Part shown: positions 25,253-33,919 of the stretch, in pieces
Layout of the letters: each line of letters starts with the position of its first letter
How positions within the stretch are numbered: the stretch's first letter is position 1
Assembly (NCBI RefSeq): GCF_002368195.1
Contig: NZ_AP018178.1
Location: 9,845,374-9,909,373 of the forward strand
Direction of reading: 5' to 3'
Source of the DNA: Calothrix sp. NIES-2100
GTDB taxonomy: Bacteria; Cyanobacteriota; Cyanobacteriia; Cyanobacteriales; Nostocaceae
DNA length: 64,000 nucleotides
Translations under genes and position numbers: made by a program
The notes under the pieces: generated by a model
The model's database searches: none
Told to the model about the DNA's origin: nothing
The model's input: the letters and a program-made list of their open reading frames with translations, nothing else

Positions 25253-27235
25253 TCATAACCAACCCTTGATTTCACTATCAGTAAGTGTCTTTTCTAGTTT
25301 TAAATATTCACTTTGGGCAGCATTTAGTAAATGCTTCATCATCACTGACTCCCCAGCATCAGCAGCATTAAATGTGGCATTTAATGCAATATTACGAATA
25401 TTGCCACCTGCTAAATTTAACTGGGCAAGTTTATCAAATTCCAAATTGTGAGTGGATATTTGTGGAGGGAAAATACACCGCCAGATTTCTACACGTGATT
25501 TGAAATCAGGGAAAGGAAAAGAAATAACGAAGCGCAGACGACGCATAAAAGCCTGGTCTAAAGAATGTTTGATATTAGTAGTTAAAATTGCTAACCCTTG
25601 ATATGCTTCCATTCGTTGCAGCAAATAGCTAACTTCAACGTTAGCATGGCGATCGTGGCTATCTTTAACATCAGAACGTTTGCCAAATAAAGCATCAGCT
25701 TCGTCAAAAAGTAAAATGGCTCCACCTGCTTCAGCAGCATCAAAAATCCGCCGCAAATTTTTCTCTGTTTCGCCAATATATTTACTTATAACTGCACTCA
25801 AATCGATCCGATAAAGGTCTAACCGTAACTCTTTGGCTATTACTTCAGCTGCCATTGTTTTACCAGTACCAGGAGCACCTGCAAATAATGCACTAACACC
25901 TAAACCACGACTTCCTTTACTAGCAAATCCCCATTCCCAATAAACTTTTCCTCGTTGCCTAACTTGAGCGATTAAATCCCGCAAAATCTTTTTTTGTAAT
26001 TCTGGCAATATGAGATCGTTCCAATTAGCAGTTGCATTTATATGTTGTGCTAAGTCCTCAAGTTGAGGACGCGCCATTGTGCGGCAAATATCCCATAAAT
26101 CATGAGAAAGTAGAGAGTTGTTACTAGGAATAGGCTGATTTTTAATTTGTAAACAAGCAGATTGAATAGCATGAGTATTGAGATTGAACTGAGATACTAG
26201 CGCCTTAAGATGTCCATTGAGTTCAGTAGCAGTATTGCCAAGACAAGTATGCCAAATGTTTTGCTGTTCTTCGGGGGTAAGTTTTACCACGTCAAAATTC
26301 ATGAGGGGACGGCGTGGTGAGTGCAACCTGTCTTCTGTAGAAATAATTAATGGACTATGGATATTCTCAATTAACTGTAATATTGCTGTATTTAAACTTG
26401 GTTCAGCTAAATTTAACTGTTGGCAATCTAGTAGAAGAACATGATTTGTTAAAGCAACTTGTCGTTCCCATCTGCGAATAAAGTTGTTGAGTTCAGTAGG
26501 ATCTGTGGGCAGATTACGAGCAGGAATGATTTTAAGCGATCGCTTTACAAGTTGACAAGCAGTATTGGCGATCGCGTATTTATCTCTAACTTCCGCGCCA
26601 CAAAGTTGCACGGCTGGTAATGTGGAGGCTGTTTCTACTGGTGACCAGATAGCTGCTAGTTTTTGGGCAATATTTTGGTGTGAAGGCTGCAAGGGTAGAT
26701 TGCTATCAATCTTTGGCAATGGCTGCATGAGGTGTATCAGTCTTTCATCTTGATAAGGCTGTCCCAGCAGATAAAGCAAGATACTATTATCTATTTGCAA
26801 GCGACATTTAATAAGTTCTTGACTAGCCCCAACTTGCACTAATTGCCAATGTTGCAAAGGAGCAGTTGGTAAAAAGGCACTCCAATGAGAATCTGGGAAC
26901 AAACGCATAGCTAAACCAAAAGTTGGGTAAGCTAAACGCTCATCTCCCTCAGCTTGGGCACAAAGTTGAGCAAAGTAGGGAAGCAGAGCTTGAGCAAGAC
27001 ACAAAAGTAGAATGTGACACTCAAATAGTGACAGACCAAACTTAGTACAAAGATAGCCGAATGCTGAACAATGGCTGATGGTAGTGGTGACATCTACAAG
27101 CTGAGATTGTATATCAGAAGAAGGCTCTACATCTTGTTGGCGATCGCTGTAATCAATTACAGTTTGCTCAATTGCAGACATAGCAGCCTCTAGATAGTAA
27201 ATGTTAGCTTTGTCTTGAACAAATTCGGGATTCAT
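25253..27235 (-). CDS. CIS AAA+ ATPase (Pvc15/Afp15-like)
   Basis: 660 residues. The C-terminal AAA+ module has Walker A GAPGTGKT (about 450), a membrane-neutral core, Walker B ILLFDEADALFGKRSD (about 510), sensor-like LTTNIKHSLDQAFMRRLRF, and an arginine-finger-type RR. The N-terminal 400 residues are a helical region with a second, degenerate ATPase-like part. This architecture is that of the ATPase conserved in nearly all CIS loci (Pvc15/Afp15), proposed to help load cargo or assemble/disassemble the particle. The start ATG 27235 is 54 bp after the FHA gene stop on the same strand, so the phosphopeptide-reading protein and the ATPase are probably coexpressed. Confidence 0.92.
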   Translation of the reverse strand: MNPEFVQDKANIYYLEAAMSAIEQTVIDYSDRQQDVEPSSDIQSQLVDVTTTISHCSAFGYLCTKFGLSLFECHILLLCLAQALLPYFAQLCAQAEGDERLAYPTFGLAMRLFPDSHWSAFLPTAPLQHWQLVQVGASQELIKCRLQIDNSILLYLLGQPYQDERLIHLMQPLPKIDSNLPLQPSHQNIAQKLAAIWSPVETASTLPAVQLCGAEVRDKYAIANTACQLVKRSLKIIPARNLPTDPTELNNFIRRWERQVALTNHVLLLDCQQLNLAEPSLNTAILQLIENIHSPLIISTEDRLHSPRRPLMNFDVVKLTPEEQQNIWHTCLGNTATELNGHLKALVSQFNLNTHAIQSACLQIKNQPIPSNNSLLSHDLWDICRTMARPQLEDLAQHINATANWNDLILPELQKKILRDLIAQVRQRGKVYWEWGFASKGSRGLGVSALFAGAPGTGKTMAAEVIAKELRLDLYRIDLSAVISKYIGETEKNLRRIFDAAEAGGAILLFDEADALFGKRSDVKDSHDRHANVEVSYLLQRMEAYQGLAILTTNIKHSLDQAFMRRLRFVISFPFPDFKSRVEIWRCIFPPQISTHNLEFDKLAQLNLAGGNIRNIALNATFNAADAGESVMMKHLLNAAQSEYLKLEKTLTDSEIKGWL

Positions 27236-27265
27236 CTTGGCAGCATATTGAATATTTTATCCGGG

Positions 27266-27291
27266 TAGAGGCGCACAACTGTGTACTCCTA
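27266..27291. repeat. Palindromic dispersed repeat, copy 5
   Basis: TAGAGGCGCACA and TGTGTACTCCTA form an imperfect stem. Its last CTA supplies the TAG stop codon of the FHA gene on the minus strand, so insertion may have set the end of that protein. Confidence 0.65.
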
Positions 27292-28266
27292 GGATTTGTC
27301 CTTTAGTTGTTTGTTGATAATTGAAGGTTGATGATCTGCAAAATTTGGTTGACTCAGATCAACTTCCGGAGTTTGCACATCATCTAGAGCGATCGCCGCG
27401 TCAGGGGTATGGCTTGCTGGTTGAGAAACAGACTGGTTAATTTCTTGATGAGATTTAGCCGCAATCATTTCTTTCCAAGCTGCTTGAACCGCAGATCCCA
27501 GACGAATTTTCAGTTCCCACGCTCCTTTTGCAGCTACAGAACTAACACGACTAACGCCTTGAGCAGCCGCAGCTCCTAAACGGCTACCGATAATTACAGT
27601 ACCTTGAGAGAGCGATCGCCAATACTTATCTGCTTCTTTCTCCAGTTCCTCTGGATCGATGAATTTGTGATTCTCTATTGATTCACGCGCTTTACGTACC
27701 GCTTTAATGTATGTATCTCTTGTCCAGTTTCCTGTGGCTTTGATATCTGTAAAAATGCGTTTATTGATTGCTGCGAGTAAAGCCTGAGTTTGGTACTTGG
27801 GATCTGCTGGTTCTGTCGTTTCCAGAGTTGGCGTAACTTTAACTAAAGCGCCGGGTTTATTAGTTGTCTCTAATTCTTCATCAGGATGCCAAGATGAAAA
27901 TGCAGTTGCATCTATATTTCTCACAAATGTTGCATCTTCAACAACATCGCTAGTGTCTTGAATAAAGAGAATAAATTCTCCAGCTTGAATCACATCTCCA
28001 ACTTTGAGGAGATAAGTTTTATTGGGTTCAACAAGTTCGCCATTAATCCTAGAGCCATTTGTACTGCCAAGATCAGTGTAAAAAATTTCACTATCTTGCA
28101 GAAAAAATTTACCATGTACTCGGCTAACATCCCGGCTATCTAAGACTAAACCCGAATCAGGCGATCGCCCTATGAAGCATACGTCTTCATGCGTAAATAA
28201 TTCATCAAAGTCTAGTTCAATTCCTCGAATTTTTGTTTGTGAATTAAAAACCTTAACTTTCATCAT
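27289..28266 (-). CDS. FHA-domain protein, paralogue of FHA-MGS protein
   Basis: 325 residues. The FHA domain (1-105) is clearly related to that at 14835: MMKVKVFNSQTK, FIGRSPDSGLVLDSRDVSRV and GSTNGSRINGELV. After a linker, residues about 155-235 form an unrecognised helical domain (NWTRDTYIKAVRKARESIEN and a KYWRSLSQG turn), then a small/hydrophobic-rich stretch (AAAAQGVSRVSSVAAKGAW) and an acidic Pro-rich tail. It lacks the MGS domain. It is 54 bp upstream of the AAA+ ATPase gene in the same operon, so it may recruit phosphorylated proteins to the ATPase or the particle. The stop codon lies within a palindromic repeat. Confidence 0.85.
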   Translation of the reverse strand: MMKVKVFNSQTKIRGIELDFDELFTHEDVCFIGRSPDSGLVLDSRDVSRVHGKFFLQDSEIFYTDLGSTNGSRINGELVEPNKTYLLKVGDVIQAGEFILFIQDTSDVVEDATFVRNIDATAFSSWHPDEELETTNKPGALVKVTPTLETTEPADPKYQTQALLAAINKRIFTDIKATGNWTRDTYIKAVRKARESIENHKFIDPEELEKEADKYWRSLSQGTVIIGSRLGAAAAQGVSRVSSVAAKGAWELKIRLGSAVQAAWKEMIAAKSHQEINQSVSQPASHTPDAAIALDDVQTPEVDLSQPNFADHQPSIINKQLKDKS

Positions 28267-28518
28267 TTTTAACCTAAATTAAAACTTAAATATTCAGAAA
28301 TAGCAATAAACTTTCATATAGCCCTTGTTCCATATTTTAGATAGGCTAATACTGTTTAGCAATATTTTATATTTTGCACATAATTTGAGGAATTTTAATT
28401 ACCCATAGGTCTAATTTTTCTAAATAACTTTTGATGAATGATATGATTAGACCTTTGCATAATAGTCTATCAAGCCAGATATCTATAATATAAAACTAGA
28501 GAATTTGAGTTTGAATTT

Positions 28519-28704
28519 ATGGCAGCACTATCAAAAATAGTTGAAAATATCCTTAGAAACATTATGTATCAGGTTGAAGCTATAATCAGCAGCCTAATGT
28601 ATGGGGTAATGAACAACGCCGAACAAAAAATGAGAGATAAAATTAATCAACGACTTCAATCACATCAGCAAGTTGAACAGGAAGAGAAAGAAAAAGACGC
28701 ATGA
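28519..28704 (+). CDS. Small hypothetical protein, 61 aa
   Basis: 61 residues, not recognised. The N-terminal half is amphipathic or hydrophobic (IVENILRNIMYQVEAIISSLMYGVM) and the C-terminal half is charged and Gln/Glu-rich (MRDKINQRLQ...EQEEKEKDA), which gives a membrane-binding helix plus coiled-coil look. It lies 44 bp before the 643-residue orphan on the same strand and 252 bp after a divergent FHA gene. The ribosome-binding site is weak. The neighbour spacing suggests a small partner, chaperone or immunity-like protein for the next gene; this is inference. Confidence 0.5.
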   Translation: MAALSKIVENILRNIMYQVEAIISSLMYGVMNNAEQKMRDKINQRLQSHQQVEQEEKEKDA

Positions 28705-28748
28705 AATATAAATACAAAATTTAAACATACCAATAATCTAGGATATTT

Positions 28749-30680
28749 ATGGTGTACTTACAAGTGCAAAAATCAGTTAAATCCACTGCTATTCAGCAAA
28801 GACAATCTCCAATTTATCCACCTGTTAGTGATGATTTAACACAAGCAGTTTTACAAACCTATCCTCGAAAAAAAACTTCTACTCGTCCTAGTAAATTATA
28901 TAGAGATGCTATTTATAGAAGTATTTTCGGTAACTTGGTAATTACACAACCGCAAACGAACTCTGAACTAGAAGCTGAGCGGATAACTACACCAGTGGTT
29001 AGGCAAGAAAATACATCTACCAGCCAAACTTTACAGCGTTTTAATTCTGATATAGGGACAGTTGATAAAACAACGAAAATAGCCATAATTAAAGACATTA
29101 TTCACAAAACCTTTGGGCAAGATTTCTCAACTGTTGCTAGTTCCGAACAGCAGCAGCGATTAGCAGAGCAAGGCTTGACACCAGAAATGGCAACAAAGGT
29201 AGCGCAAGCAATTAATAATTTTGAGCAGAAAAAATCTGAGAGAATAGCTAGGTTAAAACTTGAGAAAACAGCACAGTTTCAAAGATATGGCTATCCTATT
29301 CAAGAAGCGAGATTACGAGCCGAAAAATATATATTGGAACAAGAAAACTTTCAAGATTTAGAAAATGAAGCATTTAAAGACTTACCTCCAGCATACAGAC
29401 CCACGCCTACAGATGTCAAAGCTAAACTTTTACATGATGTCAAAAAGCAATTTTTCTTAGAAGATAAATATGATGCTAAACTAACTTATGCTAATAACTC
29501 TGCAACGAAAACATCTACCTCAGAAAAATTAAAAGCATATATTAAAACTGGTGGAAGTACTATAAAAACAGTAGCAGAGGTTGGGGGTGGTATTTCTGAG
29601 AAATTTACACCCAACAGCAATGGAACTAAAGTTTTCAAGGGAATATCAAACAGTATTGATGTAGGCACAAATATTACTAACGCTGGATTTGCGATCGCGA
29701 ATATAGTAGAAGGAGCAAAAAAATGGGTAAATAAAAGTGATGCAGTGATTAAAAAAGAAGGTAAAGAGCAAGTAATTGCAGGAGGTATCGAGTTAAAAGA
29801 TAATCTACTCGCTGCCACATCAGGTGCGATGTATTTAACTAAAATCTTTGGAAATCAAGATTTAGTTAATAGGCTAGATATGGCAGGTTTTCCAATTTTC
29901 AATATCATTGCAAATAGTAATACTTTAATTCACAGTGCTTATGAGATGGGTACAGCTACTAAACAAGCTAGTACACATAAATTGCTATACAAACAAGCCA
30001 AACATCACAAATATTATCTCGAAGATGCTGTGGAAATCATTGCTAAAAGAATGACGCATATAGCAATCAGAAAAGCTGTAGATATTGTAGTAAATGTAAT
30101 CAAAATAGTTGGGAATCTTCTCAATTTAGGAGGTATTACTGCTGTAGCCGGAATGGTAATTAAATATTTGGGAACTGCAATCAATCTAGGCAAGAAACTT
30201 GGAGAACAGCTTGTTGATAGTTATCAAGCTGGTACGGCTCAAGAAGCTGCTTTTAACGCAAAAGTTAATGCTATGGGTGCAGAGGAAGAGATATTCCAGA
30301 AACACCCAAAATTTGCTGCTGCTGCCATAGTTGTCATGGCAAAACAGTCAGATAAATTAGCGATAAATATCCTAAAAACAATGGGAATTACTGAATCTGA
30401 GATTCATAAAAAATCTGCCAAAGAATTGAGAGATGAAATTCTAAATATTTCGCACTTTAAAGAAGATGCAAAAACTATAACACAACAGGGCAAAAATAAA
30501 TTTACCAATACACAGCATAGCCTCAAACAGAAAACTCAGATTAGTATTAACACTGTCAAATATTCAGCTAAAAAGCTAACAAAAACACTACCAGGTCAAT
30601 TGATAACTATAGCTAAATCTGTTAAGAAGTTTGCATTAATAGATAGTGATACTGCTGCAATCATTTCTCAATTCAAATGA
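28749..30680 (+). CDS. Orphan protein, candidate CIS cargo or accessory
   Basis: 643 residues, with no family recognised. The N-terminus (1-115) is Pro/Thr/Gln-rich and looks disordered. Residues about 115-230 are helical and highly charged (EQKKSERIARLKLEKTAQFQ). The middle and C-terminal parts (270-480) alternate amphipathic and glycine-rich hydrophobic helices (IVVNVIKIVGNLLNLGGITA and AVAGMVIKYLGTAINLGKKL) without a clean transmembrane span, a pattern seen in pore-forming or membrane-inserting toxins. The end is Lys/Thr-rich and basic. There is no signal peptide. Location at the edge of the CIS locus after the ATPase/FHA operon fits a cargo gene, but an assembly or regulatory role is possible. 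Confidence 0.55.
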   Translation: MVYLQVQKSVKSTAIQQRQSPIYPPVSDDLTQAVLQTYPRKKTSTRPSKLYRDAIYRSIFGNLVITQPQTNSELEAERITTPVVRQENTSTSQTLQRFNSDIGTVDKTTKIAIIKDIIHKTFGQDFSTVASSEQQQRLAEQGLTPEMATKVAQAINNFEQKKSERIARLKLEKTAQFQRYGYPIQEARLRAEKYILEQENFQDLENEAFKDLPPAYRPTPTDVKAKLLHDVKKQFFLEDKYDAKLTYANNSATKTSTSEKLKAYIKTGGSTIKTVAEVGGGISEKFTPNSNGTKVFKGISNSIDVGTNITNAGFAIANIVEGAKKWVNKSDAVIKKEGKEQVIAGGIELKDNLLAATSGAMYLTKIFGNQDLVNRLDMAGFPIFNIIANSNTLIHSAYEMGTATKQASTHKLLYKQAKHHKYYLEDAVEIIAKRMTHIAIRKAVDIVVNVIKIVGNLLNLGGITAVAGMVIKYLGTAINLGKKLGEQLVDSYQAGTAQEAAFNAKVNAMGAEEEIFQKHPKFAAAAIVVMAKQSDKLAINILKTMGITESEIHKKSAKELRDEILNISHFKEDAKTITQQGKNKFTNTQHSLKQKTQISINTVKYSAKKLTKTLPGQLITIAKSVKKFALIDSDTAAIISQFK

Positions 30681-30700
30681 TTATTAATTTTTTTCCAACA

Positions 30701-31411
30701 TTATTTTTTTAAGGATAATGTAGACGTAGGGGGTAACATAACATAAAGAACCGTAGCAGACAGCACCCAGTCTAAAGATGCGATCGCAATTTGAGCCAAA
30801 CAGAGCCGCAAAGGAAATTGAGGAATTGTCCATCTTTTAATCTGTAGGGATCGATGATGAAAGCTATTCCAGAGTAAATAGGTAGCAATTATACTCAAAA
30901 AAAATCCGCCGAGTGGATGCACTGTGTGGAATGGAAGATGCAACAGTGATGGAATTGTGAGCGGCTCAACTATAAATATGACTCCGCTGACAGCAAACAA
31001 TCCTAACCAAAAACTTAAATGACAGAATGCAATAACTTGAGCAACTTCCCAGCCTGACAGACCCCAAATAGTATAGAATCGATAGCGAATTGCACCATCG
31101 CTAAACACAGAAAAGCCAATTATGTTGCTGATGGGAATGCCGATAACAGAAACTAGTATTGTCTTACGATAAGGCAAAGGGTGACGAATAGACTGCACAG
31201 CTAGTTGATCGTAGCCAGTTAGGACAATATAGTTTAGGAAAGTTAGCGCGATCGCCCAGACAACTTTATGAGTTGGAATGCTGCTAAGACTCCGCCAAAT
31301 CTCTCCTGGTGGATACTGCTGTATCTCTCGCTCAATCACCCAAATCGTAACACCTAATAGAACAATTCCGACAAAGGAAGGAAGTATTTGTAAGCAACGT
31401 TTCCAAGACAT
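30701..31411 (-). pseudogene. Truncated MprF-type flippase domain (UPF0104)
   Basis: 236 residues with about six hydrophobic segments. It matches the start of the UPF0104/lysylphosphatidylglycerol flippase family: a first segment, ALTFLNYIVLTGYDQLAVQ, SVIGIPISNIIGFSVFSDGA and IRYRFYTIWGLSGWEVA. It stops in TLSLKK within a run of seven A, where family members continue for about 80 or more residues. The CIS-side orphan gene ends only 20 bp away, so the 3' part was probably deleted. An upstream remnant of the DUF2156 synthetase partner (31431-31749) supports decay of a two-gene unit that modified lipids or transported lysyl-PG. Confidence 0.75.
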
Positions 31412-31430
31412 GAATATTAACCCTTGGAGT

Positions 31431-31749
31431 TCACGAACCAGGTTTAAAATAATCTAGGAGGCGATCGCCTGAATCTGCTCGAATTAAAGCCACGACAACA
31501 TCGGGTAAAGCAATTAAGTTAGGATAGATGAGATAGCGAGGCTCCCAACGTGGATGAAATTTATCTTTGTAGGTGTATAGTCCTATGAAATTGTAGAACC
31601 TTCGCAAATTTTTTCACGCTTTTCCATTAAGGATATTGGATCAGGTGGCTCAAGATGGAGATAATGAGTAAGGCGATCGTTACCCACCAAGCTGTTCGTT
31701 TACGTCGCAGCAAGTTAACTACCAAAATCAGCAGCAAAAAACCAGTCAT
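31431..31749 (-). pseudogene. Remnant of DUF2156 (MprF synthetase-type) gene
   Basis: Two fragments of one former gene. ATG 31749 opens 40 codons with a membrane-start pattern (FLLLILVVNLLRRKRTAWW, then a hydrophobic run ending in a stop at 31627). Closer to the flippase gene, an open stretch of about 60 codons ends at TGA 31431 and reads NLRRFYNF, GLYTYKDKFHPRWEPRYLIY and ALIRADSG, the C-terminal signature of DUF2156/MprF proteins. The 400 or so residues between are gone. It lies 20 bp upstream of the truncated flippase gene on the same strand, the expected partner order. Confidence 0.75.
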
Positions 31750-32184
31750 TCTTGACCTGTTTAAAGCTATATTCAATCCAGTTTCTTAAATTATAAGGAA
31801 GAGATCATTCCACGTTGTCGCGGCTATTAAGCAAATTGTCGGTGAAACTACCAGACAGAAGTACCTAAACACTGCTTCTCAAAAATGTTAACGCTTGTGG
31901 AAAATTTTCCTTAACCGTCTTGTTGCTACAGAATGCATATGGTTAGCTGAGTTCCGATTTACTTCCGGAACTCAACCGGAACTTTAACGCCCAAAACATA
32001 GACCTGACAAAGAAATTTAACCACAGATTAATTAAGTCTGGCTAATATCAAGTTTTATGAAAACTGCAAAACCAGATAAAAATAATTCAATAAAACTCCT
32101 AGGTAAATAAACACCCCACTGAATTCAAATCAGGTAGGGTTGGGATAAAACAAGCAAAAAATCTGCCAGCCTCCGAGATAAGTA
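31750..32184. other. Gene-free decay zone with CCGGAA motifs
   Basis: No gene supported over about 435 bp. A short cluster TTCCGGAACTCAACCGGAAC lies near 31962-31983; similar CCGGAA/TTCCGG groups recur near 33004-33035 and 41711-41766. Confidence 0.5.
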
Positions 32185-32387
32185 CTATTCAACGTCAGAC
32201 ATCAGGTCTTTATATTCTGAAACGGCGTTTCGGTAAGCCTCATTTTCCCCAGGTCTGGCATCCCAAAGGATTCTGATGATGTGGGTCTGGTTGAGATTCA
32301 TTTCGTTTCGCAAGCGCAAAATCTCCGCCTTTTCTGAGTCTGCTTTTCGGTTGCTTGCTCAGAAGATGAATTTTTCTGAGTATCCAT
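32185..32387 (-). pseudogene. Frameshifted small hypothetical gene
   Basis: ATG 32387 has an excellent AGGAGGAA ribosome-binding site. Its frame (MDTQKNSSSEQATEK) runs into a stop after about 30 codons. A second frame carries the likely remainder: SEKAEILRLRNEMNLNQTHI, then IRILWDARPGENEAYRNAV and a stop at 32185. Joining the two needs one frameshift near 32335. The composite protein would be about 65 residues, of a type I associate with cyanobacterial accessory regions but cannot name. Confidence 0.55.
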
Positions 32388-32429
32388 GTTTTTAATTCCT
32401 CCTGCTCGAGTAACCCAGAATTGTCGTTC

Positions 32430-32531
32430 TGGCAAGCTGGGGGAGCGGGGAGTGGGGGTGCTGGGGGAGAAAAGAGTTATTGTTCAATGACTCTCTTGCC
32501 TCCCCTGCTTCCCCAGCCTCCCCAGCTTGCC
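32430..32531. repeat. Imperfect inverted repeat, G-rich/C-rich arms
   Basis: GGCAAGCTGGGG (near 32431) pairs with CCCCAGCTTGCC (near 32519-32530). The intervening arms are GGGGA-rich and CCCCT-rich and can extend the hairpin to about 40 bp. It is a low-complexity foldback of a kind scattered in cyanobacterial intergenic DNA. It could terminate transcription of the frameshifted gene downstream of 32559, though no T-tract follows. Confidence 0.6.
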
Positions 32532-32558
32532 ACCATGCAAAGTTGACTTGCCAGACTA

Positions 32559-33249
32559 CTAGCCTGGTGCATCAGTGCAAGCATTTTTGTAGTGATATTT
32601 CCACTGCCATTGCCGAGCAGAAATCCGCCCTATGCAAGCACCAGCAGAGTCATAAACATAAACCACTTCCGACTCTAACCAACCTGTAGTTTCTGGGCGA
32701 GGATCTCGTTTTGGATTGTCAATGTACTGCCGGATTTTCAGTTTTTGAGTATTGGGCATGACTTGGGTTTGAGCTAACTTTAAAGCTGTTAGCTGGCGTT
32801 GCTCGATGCGTGAGCGTTCTACAATCTGCAAATTCTGGTAAGTAAAGACTGGCTAAGTCTAAATACTTTTGCAATTGCCTCATCGTCACCTGTGGTTGCA
32901 AATTCTTTGCTACTTGCTCTCGTGTGAGAGGTTGTTCGACTACGCAATTACCTTGAATTAACAAGCTTTTCGCCTCCTTGAGTTCTCCTTGAGTTCTCCT
33001 TGAGTTCCGGTCAAGTTCCGGAATTTGACCGGAACTATTGATGCCATCAACATAAAAATACCTGCTCCTGAAAGCTTGTCTAGGGTATTGGGGGTAGGGT
33101 GTGGGGTGTAGGGTGTAGGGGGAAATTAAGAAAACCAAATATCGAGTACGAACATAAATATTTTCCTTCTTCACTACACCCGACACCCGACACCCCACAC
33201 CCAAAAGCCTTATAGGTAATGGGTTTGGCGTTATCTTAGTGCTATTCAA
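32559..33249 (-). pseudogene. Frameshifted hypothetical gene in accessory zone
   Basis: The upstream frame contains QGNCVVEQPLTREQVAKNLQ and VTMRQLQKYLDLASLYLPEF, then goes out of frame near 32830-32840. The downstream frame continues smoothly with IVERSRIEQRQLTALKLAQT, then KLKIRQYIDNPKRDPRPETT and ends at 32559. The coherent part therefore covers about 32559-33000. The segment above 33060 consists of GGGTGTAGGGTG-type low-complexity DNA and its inverted partner and is probably not coding. The product resembles a helix-turn-helix-like cyanobacterial hypothetical (VTMRQLQKYL), but I cannot assign a family. Confidence 0.55.
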
Positions 33250-33304
33250 CTTTGGGTCTCTACTTCTTTTTAGCTGTACACCTGAAGTGATGGAGCTTTT
33301 CGCT

Positions 33305-33463
33305 TCAAATTACCGTGGCTTGTTGATATAAAAATTGTGTTACGCCCTCTGCATCTTCTTCTGGGTCGATTTGTGCCCATAATGAGCAACCCAATTCCAA
33401 CGATTCATAGTCACCCAAATTAAATTTTCTGTGATAGGTGACAGCAATAGTCTTAATATCCAT
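33305..33463 (-). CDS. Small hypothetical protein, 52 aa
   Basis: 52 residues from ATG 33463 (AGGAAT 11 nt upstream) to TGA 33305. MDIKTIAVTYHRKFNLGDYE followed by SLELGCSLWAQIDPEEDAEG resembles the N-terminal half of a cyanobacterial hypothetical family of about 90-110 residues that I recall from plasmids and accessory regions. It appears shortened, since the frame ends about 10 residues after the acidic motif. Function unknown. It sits alone between gene remnants, so it may itself be a truncated copy. Confidence 0.5.
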   Translation of the reverse strand: MDIKTIAVTYHRKFNLGDYESLELGCSLWAQIDPEEDAEGVTQFLYQQATVI

Positions 33464-33919
33464 CAGTTTTTTAAATTCCTAATAATTAACTGGATATTTG
33501 CAGTTTATTTTGCTAATTGAATTAATTTTGAGTGCGAGTCAGTCAATTTTCATCTTATTGAAATTGATTCAGCGCTGTTTGTTGATTTAAACCCAAACTT
33601 TTTTAATAAGAAGAATTCAGAAATCAGGAGCCAGAATTGAGAATTGAATTCTGTGCGACTGGCGGATGAATATTGGTTTAAAAGCGAGTGGAATTGTGGG
33701 CGAAAAGAATTAAAATATTCTGACTAATTAAAACTCCATCCCTACCCTACGGGAACACTTCGTGAACATGGGTGGAGTATTCTGACTCCTGTATTCTGAC
33801 TTCTGACTCCTATTTATGATTAACTCTTTTGAATGAATCTAATAAGACTTCTCACGTCCGGATTACTATGCTGATATTGAGATGGTGGGCGCATTGTGCC
33901 CACCATATTCTCTCTTAAA
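33464..33919. other. Gene-free stretch in accessory zone
   Basis: 456 bp without a supported gene. It contains short near-repeats of TTCTGACTCCTGTATTCTGA type around 33770-33810 and AGAATTCAGAAATCAG nearby, which are low-information cyanobacterial repeats. Confidence 0.45.

Noticed and set aside
33061..33249. N-terminal part of the frameshifted hypothetical gene
   Set aside because: The frame there translates GGGTGT-type repeats and their inverse; unlikely to be native coding sequence.
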